A stretch of DNA of 64,000 nt from Liolophura sinensis. Taxonomy: Eukaryota; Mollusca; Polyplacophora; Chitonida; Chitonidae. Below are positions 53,301 through 60,000 of the stretch, piece by piece (position 1 is the first letter of the stretch; every line of letters starts with the position of its first letter). Location of the stretch: positions 33,211,265 through 33,275,264 of the forward strand of contig NC_088303.1 in assembly GCF_032854445.1 (NCBI RefSeq), read 5' to 3'. Both the position numbers and the translations under genes were made by a program. Below the pieces are notes generated by a model that saw nothing but the letters and a program-made list of their open reading frames with translations, was not told the DNA's origin and ran no database searches.

Positions 53301-54381
53301 GATCCATGACAACTGCACAAATTCACCAAATAAATACATTTTCAAATGCTACACCCACTGTGGCCTTAAGTTGTCTGTCACCATTTTGAACACTTACATG
53401 AAAGAATAAGGCAGAAGTGATTAGCACTATCTGATGACAGGGGGAATGAACCAGTCAAATGGGTAACTTGGCTTGCTTGTTGTTACTGTGATTGCCACGG
53501 GCATTTTCACCCTATAACGACCGTATTTTTGTCTGTGCTCACATCAATCAGGTGACTTGCATGTACCACTATCAGAACTAGATGGTGGCCACATTGGGTG
53601 TATTGTCTGAAAATGTATTTATTTTCTGAATTTGTGCAGTTGTCTGGGATCATTTTTGGTTTGGCGAGACTCAGAACAGGTTATTACAGGGACCACGCGA
53701 TTTACACTAGGGAGGAATTAATGCGCATGTGAAGACGCAGTAAATGTGGCTTACCATCGAGCCTACACATTAGATGTAGTTATTCCTCGTTTACTCTACC
53801 AACACATTGCGCTGGTCATTACATTCCTCAACTACTACATTGAATATACAGCTTGCATAGTCGGGTCAGCCCTATTGTGCATTCAGCAGCTGATTAACTG
53901 TTTTGTTTTCAAGATCGCCACATCGTCTTGTTCAAACCTAGGTGATCTCCACAGACTCCTGAAATGTTGGCTCTGCTTATTGCAAATAAATGTGTAAAGC
54001 GTGATGCATCTGTTTGTTGTTGACCTGCTTCAATGTAAACAGCAGATTCACCTCTGTATCCCACGTGAAAGCACCAAATAATTTTCATCTTCCGTTATTA
54101 GAATTAAAAATCTGTGCTCGTAGCTTGTGTGGAAAGGTAACAGACCTCAATGAGTAGAGCCCGTATCAGGATGTTATGTTGTTGTTGTTCCAATTTCTGT
54201 CCTAAAACGATGCGCTTATTGAATGTAAGTTTACATTAGCATGTGGAAAATAAAGATACGCAGGTTATATCTTCTCTAAATTATCAAAATTTAACATGTT
54301 TAGGAGACGAGGGAACCGTAAATGACCGTACTTTGAATCTAATTTCGGTGGGAACACAAATTCATCTGACGTTGCCGCCAT
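29178..54381 (-). CDS. SMG8: SMG8, nonsense-mediated mRNA decay factor (21 coding exons placed)
   Basis: SMG8 with SMG9 binds and restrains the SMG1 kinase that phosphorylates UPF1 in nonsense-mediated mRNA decay. In transcript order the exons are 54381-54332, 51740-51620, 50836-50807, 49917-49807, 48235-48152, 47870-47803, 46640-46490, 45932-45844, 45235-45102, 44682-44480, 43611-43472, 42166-42088, 41351-41196, 40577-40446, 39497-39284, 38282-38187, 36982-36833, 36102-35965, 35064-34943, 30566-30347 and 29301-29178. About 870 residues, against about 990 in human. Family landmarks in order: N-terminal G-like domain (VCVVSILGKSA), LFLFSVSHLVL, AIEDQIYSLLRKAR, LFAVPANQEFVYI, GFDDNVGRHP, HARGPCFKKY, NGHQLCE, CNCG, STVEYLPGM, GLDQQGFLPG, LPWDI, AQLMRVFVV, CPPPCPVF. 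Phases close everywhere except between exons 19 and 20, where a short exon of 3n+1 bases is probably missing. Ends with a TAG at 29178-29180. Confidence 0.95.
29924..30186 (+). mobile_element. SINE-1 copy with target-site duplication
   Basis: Full-length, in the last SMG8 intron but on the opposite strand. The 13-mer TATATTTACCCAG occurs at 29911-29923 and 30187-30199. Confidence 0.92.
30347..30566 (-). CDS. SMG8: SMG8 coding exon 20
   Basis: Encodes LINYQSVSVPVCCRSSKGFM, AQLMRVFVVTPEGPLSISVD, PKVRPCPPPCPVFHPG and AIWVIRL, the conserved SMG8 C-terminal block. The acceptor is TATATGCAG, the donor CC|GTATCC. The exon starts with two bases of a split codon, which does not fit the phase-0 end of exon 19. 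Confidence 0.9.
30740..30960 (+). mobile_element. Diverged SINE-3-like fragment
   Basis: Contains CGCATGTGGTAAAGTTAGTC and an ending with AGAAATATTCTTGGGTATAA and AAATAAATTT. Similar in layout to the element at 19155-19510; old. Confidence 0.4.
31411..31683 (+). mobile_element. SINE-1 copy with target-site duplication
   Basis: Complete, close to consensus. The 13-mer ACCCTTACCTGCA at 31398-31410 is repeated at 31684-31696. It lies in SMG8 intron 19, opposite strand. Confidence 0.95.
31788..32030 (+). repeat. Dispersed repeat family D copy
   Basis: Begins TTCTTCAACCCTTTTACATA and contains TTCGTCAATCCAACCAATTT and GGTGCATAACTCGCACTGAA, matching the order of blocks in the copy at 12000-12420. 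Confidence 0.6.
32195..34942 (-). repeat. 74-bp minisatellite made from SMG8 exon 19 end and donor
   Basis: About 38 units of 74 bp. Read on the minus strand each unit holds TGTAGTGGACCAGAGAAAAT and TTACTGTGAAG|GTATAC, which correspond to TGTAGCGGACCAGAAAAAAT and GTACTGTGAAG|GTACAT of exon 19. Units at both array edges (32200-32260 and 34780-34942) are the most exon-like; the centre is homogenised. Units lack one base relative to the exon. The array fills most of SMG8 intron 19. Confidence 0.97.
34943..35064 (-). CDS. SMG8: SMG8 coding exon 19
   Basis: Encodes EASETTLRAYLGMEYECPRG then HRFFCSGPEKIIKVSSTSTVK, matching the SMG8 segment with RRFMCSGPDK. The acceptor is TTTTCCCAG. The donor called is AAG|GTACAT; alternatives (A|GTACAA or A|GTACTG inside the last codons) would end the exon in phase 1. 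Confidence 0.9.
35506..35750 (-). mobile_element. SINE-1 copy with target-site duplication
   Basis: Same orientation as SMG8, in intron 18. Flanks GTCATCATATTGAT (35492-35505) and GTCATCGTATTGAT (35751-35764) differ at one base. The body has an internal deletion around the GACCATC segment. Confidence 0.9.
35965..36102 (-). CDS. SMG8: SMG8 coding exon 18
   Basis: Encodes GLDQQGFLPGSNFLLPWDIP then ITAEKEKWPTVGEGVMRKGK, the most diagnostic SMG8 block. The acceptor is GTGTGTAG; the donor is AAAG|GTAATG. 138 nt. Confidence 0.97.
36833..36982 (-). CDS. SMG8: SMG8 coding exon 17
   Basis: Encodes SSKPLSRQHSTVEYLPGMIH then TSSPSGLLPTFPSWSVCCLG. STVEYLPGM is a family hallmark. The acceptor is TTTGCCAG; the donor is CAAG|GTAATG. 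150 nt. Confidence 0.97.
36990..37235 (-). mobile_element. tRNA-headed SINE fragment (SINE-2-like subfamily)
   Basis: Read in reverse, the right end looks like a tRNA A box (CCAGATGGTTAGACCGTCTG) followed by AGGATCAAACTCAAGCC near the B box. The body resembles the diverged element at 25160-25560 (AACACACC... and CACCCAGTCAC). Confidence 0.5.
37270..37600 (-). mobile_element. SINE-3 family copy, reverse
   Basis: In reverse it carries GAGGTGTGAGTTCAAACC, as in the head at 19155-19510. Its body (GATGGAGGAAACTGGTGTGC) recurs at 39615-39655. Confidence 0.45.
37947..38049 (+). mobile_element. SINE-1 copy, strongly 5'-truncated
   Basis: Only the last 100 bp remain (TTTCCTCCTACCATAATGCT to (AAAT)n). 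Imperfect flanks AAGAACCAATG and AAGGACCAATG suggest a target-site duplication, so truncation occurred at insertion. Confidence 0.8.
38187..38282 (-). CDS. SMG8: SMG8 coding exon 16
   Basis: Encodes QTDIGQSMGSVAETHTDAET then GGATLNLQSPT, a weakly conserved linker. The acceptor is ACATTCCAG; the donor is ACAG|GTTTGT. Joined to exon 15 it gives SLALSLDQTD, parallel to SLALSLGQSTD in vertebrates. Confidence 0.8.
38650..38760. repeat. 24-bp tandem repeat, about 4 units
   Basis: Unit CTGTCTGTACTCACGTATGT plus GTGT, imperfect. SMG8 intron 15. Confidence 0.85.
39284..39497 (-). CDS. SMG8: SMG8 coding exon 15
   Basis: Encodes AANYDFYCQLEEQCCHELKR then IELPVFHASTSEIRAGKPAS and GMASLSLALSL. The acceptor is TTTTTTCAG. 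The donor chosen is CTGG|GTGAGA; a GTTTTA site 14 bp further would put exon 16 out of frame at its best acceptor. Confidence 0.9.
39733..40066 (-). mobile_element. SINE-2 copy with target-site duplication
   Basis: Runs from the AGTGAGTGAGTGTTCAGGGT edge to the reversed tRNA head (AGGATTGACCCTGGATCTAC). The 14-mer CCATAACTACTGTC flanks it at 39719-39732 and 40067-40080, proving a transposed unit of about 334 bp. Confidence 0.9.
40446..40577 (-). CDS. SMG8: SMG8 coding exon 14
   Basis: Encodes LHSAPGESTEGDLEEMPHCS then QFKTRASCNCGQTQADREDP and FDHK. ACNCG-RxDPFD is the conserved cysteine block of SMG8, possibly metal-binding. The acceptor is GCTATAG; the donor is AAG|GTCAGT. Confidence 0.95.
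40660..41010. repeat. 28-bp minisatellite, about 8-10 units
   Basis: Unit GCCATTAGCAACTCTCATAT plus TGCACATC, dense at 40780-41010 with looser copies before. Directly adjacent units without unique spacers, so not a CRISPR array. SMG8 intron 13. Confidence 0.95.
41196..41351 (-). CDS. SMG8: SMG8 coding exon 13
   Basis: Encodes LAQARRVFCQHARGPCFKKY then LVQLEEACEKWWKNGHQLCE and AISLTGNHCVNR, all strongly conserved. The acceptor is GTTCACAG; the donor is AGG|GTGAGT. 156 nt. Confidence 0.97.
41877..41995 (-). mobile_element. SINE-1 copy, partial and diverged
   Basis: Reverse-oriented tail and body (CAAAAATATTTCACTTATGC, CCAGCATTACGGTGG). Head missing. Confidence 0.7.
42088..42166 (-). CDS. SMG8: SMG8 coding exon 12
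   Basis: Encodes KVLPVAESTYQDGLPPHYTE then SYHQSK, matching KALPMAHSAYQxxLPxxYT of the family. The acceptor is CGTTGTAG; the donor is AAG|GTACCA. 79 nt. Confidence 0.95.
42785..42862 (-). mobile_element. tRNA-like SINE head
   Basis: In reverse: TTATAGCCAAGTGGTTTAGA (A box) and GGTTTGGTTCAATCCC (B box) with tRNA-like spacing. No cloverleaf with an intact acceptor stem is visible, so it is read as a SINE head and not a tRNA gene. A C-rich run (42858-42884) adjoins it. Confidence 0.45.
43098..43363 (-). mobile_element. SINE-1 copy, full length
   Basis: Reverse-oriented, from (TTTA)n to GAGCCACAGAGGCCCC. Imperfect flanks AAAAGTTTATG and TAAAGTTTGTG. It lies in SMG8 intron 11, same strand as the gene. 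Confidence 0.88.
43472..43611 (-). CDS. SMG8: SMG8 coding exon 11
   Basis: Encodes LCTCEVWFTMATCLYQMMFS then LDLDPRLRGYFNTLKSLLET and DVRFSE. The DxxFSEN motif is shared with the family. The acceptor is GCTGCAG; the donor is GAA|GTAAGG. 140 nt. Confidence 0.93.
44480..44682 (-). CDS. SMG8: SMG8 coding exon 10
   Basis: Encodes a variable Gly/Asn-rich part, then RRFKEFLEQHIVQALTKGFD and DNVGRHPIPALFE; the GFDDNVGR block is diagnostic. The acceptor is GTTTCAG; the donor is GAG|GTGAGA. 203 nt. Confidence 0.97.
45102..45235 (-). CDS. SMG8: SMG8 coding exon 9
   Basis: Encodes NNSLFAVPANQEFVYIHTKD then NELADPLMTYLSQMKSNCPI. LFAVPANQEFVYI is nearly identical to the vertebrate motif. The acceptor is TTGTGCAG; the donor is ACAG|GTAAGG. 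134 nt. Confidence 0.97.
45844..45932 (-). CDS. SMG8: SMG8 coding exon 8
   Basis: Encodes RGPSVRRHQHAIEDQIYSLL then RKARTITNI. The acceptor is ACTATAG; the donor is TTAG|GTACGT. 89 nt. Confidence 0.95.
46157..46437 (+). mobile_element. SINE-2 copy with target-site duplication
   Basis: Plus-oriented, 5'-truncated (starts near the B box, TAGGGCGTCAATCCTGGGTG). The 13-mers CACTTCAGAATGG (46144-46156) and CACTTCAGAGTGG (46438-46450) flank it. It ends in the repeated CACTCACTC of the tail. Confidence 0.88.
46490..46640 (-). CDS. SMG8: SMG8 coding exon 7
   Basis: Encodes LKWQPFVSEVLSEFALPKDW then VSAGRPCSPRVLFVFSDCVL. KDW...GRPC.PR.LF.F is conserved. The acceptor is GATTTTAG; the donor is CAG|GTAGAA. 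151 nt. Confidence 0.96.
46950..47045 (-). mobile_element. SINE-1 fragment
   Basis: Reverse 3' part (TTTATTTATTCATTTGACTG to GGGTAGAGCCCG), diverged. Confidence 0.65.
47151..47357 (-). mobile_element. SINE-1 copy, head truncated
   Basis: Reverse-oriented. Flanking AAATGGCTTTTA and AAGTGGCTTTTA look like an imperfect target-site duplication; the head stops after CTCACAGCAACGGCAT. Confidence 0.85.
47803..47870 (-). CDS. SMG8: SMG8 coding exon 6
   Basis: Encodes LNHPGTTFDVSYIHLFNSIN then TI, with two bases of a split codon. It matches the HPTCSFDITY region of vertebrate SMG8. The acceptor is CCCAACAG; the donor is CAG|GTATGT. 68 nt. Confidence 0.92.
48152..48235 (-). CDS. SMG8: SMG8 coding exon 5
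   Basis: Encodes DIHSNLLTEDLQHAKTLLFL then FSVSHLVL, a hydrophobic helix conserved in SMG8 (LYLFSVCHILLL in vertebrates). The acceptor is TCTCAG; the donor is TTG|GTGAGT. 84 nt. Confidence 0.95.
48478..48700 (-). repeat. Dispersed repeat family D copy, reverse
   Basis: Contains CATTGGTTGGATTGGCCAGT and CAGGGCTTCATAGAAAGTAT, the reverse of the 78-bp unit tandemly repeated at 12025-12340. SMG8 intron 4. Confidence 0.6.
48763..48787. repeat. Poly-G tract, 25 bases
   Basis: An uninterrupted run of G; read in the SMG8 sense it is poly-C in an intron. Length in the assembly may be unreliable. Confidence 0.9.
49186..49548 (-). mobile_element. SINE-2 copy, near full length with tRNA-like head
   Basis: In reverse the right end reads GCCCAGATAGCCCAGTTGGT (A-box region), then AGGGTCAATCCTGGGTCGAG (B-box region). 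The left end is the GAGTAAGTGAGTGCATGGGG tail. This copy best shows that the family is tRNA-derived. Confidence 0.88.
49807..49917 (-). CDS. SMG8: SMG8 coding exon 4
   Basis: Encodes HLEYFHDTDSRVVYLHHWSS then FDTARLIKICQNISQDQ, parallel to the QESKVLYLLLTSICD segment of vertebrate SMG8. The acceptor is TTTTTCAG; the donor is CAG|GTCAGT. 111 nt. Confidence 0.92.
50807..50836 (-). CDS. SMG8: SMG8 coding exon 3 (30-nt micro-exon)
   Basis: GYPSCKDSNR, 30 nt. The acceptor is TGTTTCCAG; the donor is AGG|GTAAGT. It falls in a variable stretch, so homology does not test it; the strong splice sites and matching phase do. Confidence 0.7.
51123..51300 (-). mobile_element. SINE-2 copy, truncated
   Basis: Tail-side half only (GAGTGAGTGAGAGCTTAGGG to GCAAGTAAGCAAACC). 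The tRNA-like head is absent. Confidence 0.8.
51620..51740 (-). CDS. SMG8: SMG8 coding exon 2
   Basis: Encodes YFPGKDEKVCVVSILGKSAH then NGHNSKASIINHILDRDVFQ, the start of the G-like domain (vertebrate ICVVGIFGKTA...LVNxxxDRxVF). The acceptor is TGTCGGCAG; the donor is CAG|GTAGTG. 121 nt. Confidence 0.96.
51806..51942 (-). mobile_element. SINE-1 copy, 5'-truncated, with target-site duplication
   Basis: Reverse-oriented. Flanks CCCTGGCCAAATA (51793-51805) and CCCTGACCAAATA (51943-51955). SMG8 intron 1, 66 bp from exon 2. Confidence 0.88.
51956..54331. other. SMG8 intron 1, no further gene found
   Basis: About 2.4 kb. A block at 51968-52060 (TTTTGTCCATGACTAACTTG, TTCTGAGAGTTCTACTGAAT) recurs at 47930-48010, so a small dispersed repeat is present. 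Otherwise no exon or SINE-1 seen; short ORFs lack motifs. Confidence 0.5.
54332..54381 (-). CDS. SMG8: SMG8 coding exon 1
   Basis: ATG at 54381; MAATSDEFVFPPKLDS plus two bases of Lys17. The donor AAA|GTACGG gives the exact phase needed by exon 2 (K17, then YFPGKDEK). The N-terminus is not conserved, so the start rests on phase and on an ATG in a plausible context (ATCATGG). Confidence 0.75.
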
Positions 54382-56766
54382 GATAGCTTAGCGCCACTAA
54401 AAAACCCAACATAGCAATATGGACCAACATAACCAAATATAACGGACATGGACTCAAACATTGCTTCCATAAAAGTCAACCGATTACATTGTTTTTTACA
54501 CTGAATGTAAATTTCTGAGATTCTCATGATTCAAGCGGGACATTTCATAGCAATTGGACACTAGTCCAATAGTGAGTAAATGTATATCTGCAGGATGACT
54601 GATTCCTTCAGCGTTTGCCTCAAAGGGTGGCAAATCGTAACACATTTTTAGCTAGCTGAAGTACTTTTATGCAAGTTAAATAGACTGATCTTGTTCATAC
54701 CAGTGTCTCATATTATAGAGTATACACACATAAACTATTATATGATTGACTGGAAAACATGAGTGTGTATGATCCTGGAACTTGTTCCTTAACAATGAAT
54801 CCGTTGCAACGATCTATTCTCTCGCTAAGCAGGCTATTATATGGGGTTTTTCACAGTATTTATACGCGTCCGGAGAAATTTATAGCCACTTTTAATAAAT
54901 TCATCAGCATTGTTGAAAGGATGGCAGGGTTGAATTTCTGCAAAAATATTGTTTTACAAAAATTATGTCTGATGTAGGCGTTTAAAACTTTGAACTTTGT
55001 CACAGACTGGTTAAATAAGCTAGCTCCATGTCCAGTTTTGTCGTCTCAGAACCAGTTTAAACTGGTGTACGTACCGTAATGAAAAGCAGTTTAAATAAAA
55101 GCAGTTTAGAGAGATATACTTTATCTCCAAGATAAAGAAATCCAATGTTAAACCGGGTACCTTTTGTTTTCTATTCGATATTATTGGGTTAAATAGTAAA
55201 AACGAAACTGAATACATCAACAGTTTCTGAATTATAAAACATATATTAGGTTACGGAAGTTACTCTATAGTATAATTATAGACAGGTATAGGTTAGTACA
55301 ATATGTCAGTTTTGGAACAATAATTTATGCAATTGTTTGATTGGTTCATTCATTGATTTAATTACAATATTACTGAGCTGAATGTTATATCTCTAAGAAA
55401 TCCCTAAGAAATAACCCTTTAAACACAGCAATATCCCCATTGCTTTATCATAGTTCTGTTATATGCAAATACACAGATGGCATATCTTTAACTTTACTCA
55501 AACTATGATATATTTGTACAGGCTTCAAGTTTAGGCATACTGTAGCTCTCAACAAATTGAAAGAATTCACGCTATTTGCACATATAATTTTGCAGTCGAA
55601 CACCTAAATAAAGTATCGGTATGTATTATTTGAATTTCATGCAGTTCCTATCGTTTAGGACAATTCCATATAGACCTTTCGATCAATGAGGGTTCCAGTA
55701 TTGGCAATAAGCGGTTTCCTTGCTTGAGATTTAATATAGTCTTTAATGTTTCCTCCGGAGCTGCATGTAATTGAATGTAAAAGGTTCATTGTCTGTATTG
55801 ATCATATTTATATCTATATTATAAATTCAAGGTCGAAACTTAGGGTGAAATAAGTGACAATTTCGAGGAAGTTATGTCTCATTTTCGACAAAGAAGTGTC
55901 AAAAAAAACAAAAATGGACAATGGACATTTTCGGGGCAAGGATTAAGGCTCTAGGCGAATGAATTCAATCATTATTGCGGTCCATGCTAGTTAATACAAG
56001 CTCTCGTTAATCAAAGTATGTACATGTATTTTAGTTGCGCTTTGACTGGAACTGTCCATGTGTATCCAACTGTAGTGTTGATCTTCTCAACACTTCTTTG
56101 TCCCGTGTTAAACCGAATTGCAATTATAAATTGACTTGGTGAGAGGAATTGATTCAAACACCTGAGAAGACTCACGACAGAGGGACTTCATTTTAGCACA
56201 TGGCAAGACTCTTGGCGAAAGGACTTGATTCAAACACCTGGCAAGACTTTTGTAGAAACGACTTGATTAATTCAAACACCTGGCAAAGCTGTTGTCGGAC
56301 GGATTTGATTAACAGAAGTGAATCGGTTTGACGACAACTACACTCATGTACAGTAAACTGTACAGAAAAAAGTAAAAAAATATTTTTGCATAGGCCTATG
56401 TTTTAAAAATATAATCCATTATCGTAAAAATGTTTAATGAGATTTCATTTCGTCAACGACCATAAATATGGGGGGAGAAAGCGGAAACGTGGTAAAATAA
56501 ATGAAATCAAATGAATCCATATACCTGTTATAATTATCCACGCATTTTGACTTCTGCACTCCGTGGCCTATGTTATACGGGTGACCTGTTATCCACCAAT
56601 GAGTGGCAGTGAAATTCGTTCAGCAACCCAAAACTGCATATGGCCTGTGTTATATATATTAACACTGCAATGATGGGTGGACTTAACGGAACACGGGTAT
56701 ATACTGGTTTTTGTCAGAGTGATCAAAGCGGAATTTACCGGATAAAATAATAGATATCGACTGGAT
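54382..56766. other. Divergent intergenic spacer between SMG8 and GNMT
   Basis: About 2.4 kb holding the 5' ends of both genes. A degenerate repeat at 56135-56310 (TTGATTCAAACACCTG three to four times, roughly 45-50 bp apart) is the only internal structure seen. No SINE-1 copy falls here, in contrast to the rest of the window. Confidence 0.6.
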
Positions 56767-56774
56767 TATAAATA
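56767..56774 (+). promoter_or_regulatory. Putative GNMT TATA box
   Basis: TATAAATA lies 73-80 bp before the GNMT ATG, which would place transcription start near 56797 with a 5' UTR of about 50 bases. Sequence match only. Confidence 0.5.
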
Positions 56775-56846
56775 CAACTGGATAGAAGGAAAACATAAAC
56801 AGACGCCACGGCCATTTGTTTTATAGAGTTCAAGAAACAAGGCATC

Positions 56847-57049
56847 ATGACCACCTCAGTGGACGACGGCAGCGATCTTCATTGCGTGTACGTCAGCGAC
56901 GACCAATACGCCGATGGTAAAGCCGCCAAAATCTGGAACCTGTATATCGGATGTAAGCAACAGAGAACATCCCAGTACAAAGACTGGCTGTGCGGGGTGC
57001 TCAAAGACTACGACTGTAGGACAGTCCTAGACGTGGCATGTGGCACGGG
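56847..57049 (+). CDS. GNMT: GNMT exon 1
   Basis: Residues 1-67 and two bases of Gly68. It holds [17 protein letters not shown] and the SAM-binding VLDVACGTG, which spans the intron. The donor is GG|GTAAGC. 203 nt. Confidence 0.96.
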
Positions 57050-60000
57050 GTAAGCGTTCGCCATCTTGCCAATTATCCATGATTAATGGCCATTCAAGTA
57101 AACTCTATTCTATTCTATTCTATTCTATTAAACGACCAAAAAAATGGAACAGTATCTTGAGGAATGCCATAAAAAAAAAACATACACTGTTTCTAACAAG
57201 ATGTTTACTTATATGTATATATTGTTTTTTGGTTTTTTATTTCCCACTGAATTAAATTCAGTCAAATGTTTGCATTGTATTTGTGGTGTTATCGGCCATG
57301 CTGCCACGGAAGTGCTCTGGTGCCAAATCACTTATCAATTATAAGTGCACCATATAACCAAACATTTGACTCTCTGTAAAACAAAATTTTAAGAAATAAT
57401 ACTAATAAATAAATAAATGACGCATAGGCCTGGTTTCATTTTTTTGTTAACTTTTTTACATTTAACAAATTTAATAATACTACCAGTGAAATTTTAATAC
57501 AATGCTAAAAGGAAAGTATATGCTTCGTTACACTGTGAAGAGGGGTCGCACACTGCAGTCCAGTACCTGAGATGGATTTTGAGAGAAAGATTTGTTTATG
57601 TTAACACGTTTGTGTAAGTAGATGCAGAAGTTGCAAGGGTACCGCATTATACAAGGTGTCCCAGAAGTCGCGCACCATCCAGGTTGAGGTTGAATGCTTG
57701 AGTTACAGAACGGTGTGTTGCCCCATTTCTCCCAAACATAAAAACCAATTCAACTGTTTCTTGTACTGTTAGCTTATTAACCATAATTAGCTCTGAAAGA
57801 GAGAAAAATTTAGAATCAGTATTAAATCTGAAACACAGAAAAAAAAATGAAAATCAGGATGGTGCACCACTTCTGGGACACCCTGTATTTTGAAGTTGGA
57901 GCATAAATTCGAGTGTTTCAGTAATCGACTTTTGATTTCAGTAATACTTTTGTCGCTATTGTTGATCACATACATATATTTACACGCGTATGTTTTAATT
58001 TTGTGACACGAGTATAATTTATATATGTATATATATATATTTATGTTTGCCTGTAGAGTTGACTCGATCATGCTGTTGGAGGAAGGATTCAACGTCACGA
58101 GCACAGACGGAAGTGACAAGATGCTCAAATATGCCCTTAGAGAACGCTGGGAGAGACGAAAGGAAACCATCTTTGACAGTTGGGGTGAGTTTTGGGTTTA
58201 ACGGAGATGTATATTCCAGCTGATTTAAAAAGTCTTTAAGGAAGTGATAATGGTTGGAAACATATTTTTTCGATAATAATATTGCAATACAGGAAAGATG
58301 AATGATTTTATAATGCTGATATCATAGAGGTATAGCATAGTATATATGGGCTTAGTGGCCAATTTACTGTGCAAGATTTTGCTATTGATACATAAATATA
58401 AACCTCGCATGTTATCTCTTCTAATTTTATTTGACTTAAAACATATAAAATAGAATTGGCGTATGTTGTAACTGTTTGTAACGCAGTGTAATGCTGCTAG
58501 CCACCGTTCAATGGCTATTATAGTGGATTGCTTGGATTTCCATTTTTTTGTTTTGTTTTTTTTTGTTTACACCATGTGCAATTTTGCCTCAAATCTGTTA
58601 AAGGACAATTGTTTTTTTTTTCTTGTATGGAGTGGGGGGGGGGGTACATTACCTATTAAATTTGCGCGAGATGGCCCATCGGAATTGCCATTCCTTGAGG
58701 AAAAAAAGAATTTAATGATAAAGGTCCGGTTAAACTGTAACATATTTCGATACAACTCGGTAAAACCCGTATATGACAAAGGCATAACAAAGGATGTTTA
58801 CTACATGAACATTTTTTTTATGAATAGCTGGAATCCATGCGCGACGGGGTTACCTTTATTTGTATTTGACTTGAAATTACTCAGGGACTACGAGTTTGAA
58901 TTATAAATTGGATTTCATAACTTACATGCAGGCGTCACAGAAACATGATCACTGCTTCTGTCTTACGTGTTACCAGCTTTATTTATTGGAATTATCGATC
59001 TGGAACGTCCCTTCACGGTTTACGAGTGGTAGATGAATATTGAACTTGTCGCTTAGACACGAATCTATGTATGTTATATGGTTGGAAAGTCATTCATAAA
59101 CATACATTTAAAAAAAAAATGTAGGATTTATACTGAATGTGACGGCAAATATGTCGAATTTTAGGTTATCTTCAAATGATAACCGAATTGTTAAAATCCC
59201 GCTGCAGACGATAAATAGTATTATGGTAAGAACCGGTTTAAACTGGCAAGTTATGGGACACTTCTGCACAATCGTCATATCAGGCATGGCTTCACCAACA
59301 GTCGTGATAAGAAACCGGATCAAACCGCAAATAGGGAATGTTCATCTTTATGTACCTGTACATTTGTTTATAGACACGTTCCGTGAAGTGAAGTGAAGGC
59401 ATTACCATTGGGGTTCTTAATGAACTTGAGTATAAAACCTAAAAAAGCCGCTGATGGGTACCACTCTTTAATAATACTTAGAAGTTGAAATCATCCCATT
59501 CTTTAGTTAGTCAATCTTAAATAATCCTGGCTGTATGTATTGTTCTCAATACTGTGAATTACTGAGGTATAAAGTATTTTGCTTTCTTTTCCTTCAAAGT
59601 TTCTGATATAAAATATAGCAATCAGTAATTAACATATTTACTTATTTATCTATTCGTTTGTTTATTTATTTATTTATTTATTTGGAACCTCGCAGAATCT
59701 CAGCGATATCCGATAGCACCTGCCTATTGCAAGGCCTGCACCATCAACTTTTGCGATATGTCGCAACTATAGCTGTAAGGAATTGAGATAATTGTTTTAC
59801 TTTGTTTATGCTACTTCGAAACTTCTTCTTTATAAAGCTAATTCTAATTCCCATCGCAGAAATTGAAGAGGCTAACTGGCTAACCCTTGCTGACGACATA
59901 GAACATCTCAAACCGGAAGGAGGATTCGATGCTTTAATCTGTCTCGGAAACTCATTCGCTCATCTCCCAGATGACAGCGGAGATCTCCGAAACCAAAAAA

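Noticed and set aside
57787-58170. A 127-codon reverse-strand ORF.
   Set aside because: It runs through the MITE edge, a TA-rich stretch and the antisense of GNMT exon 2; no motif.
58511-58906. A 131-codon plus-strand ORF in GNMT intron 2.
   Set aside because: Low-complexity start (poly-T and poly-G runs) and no recognisable domain; it would interrupt a well-supported gene.
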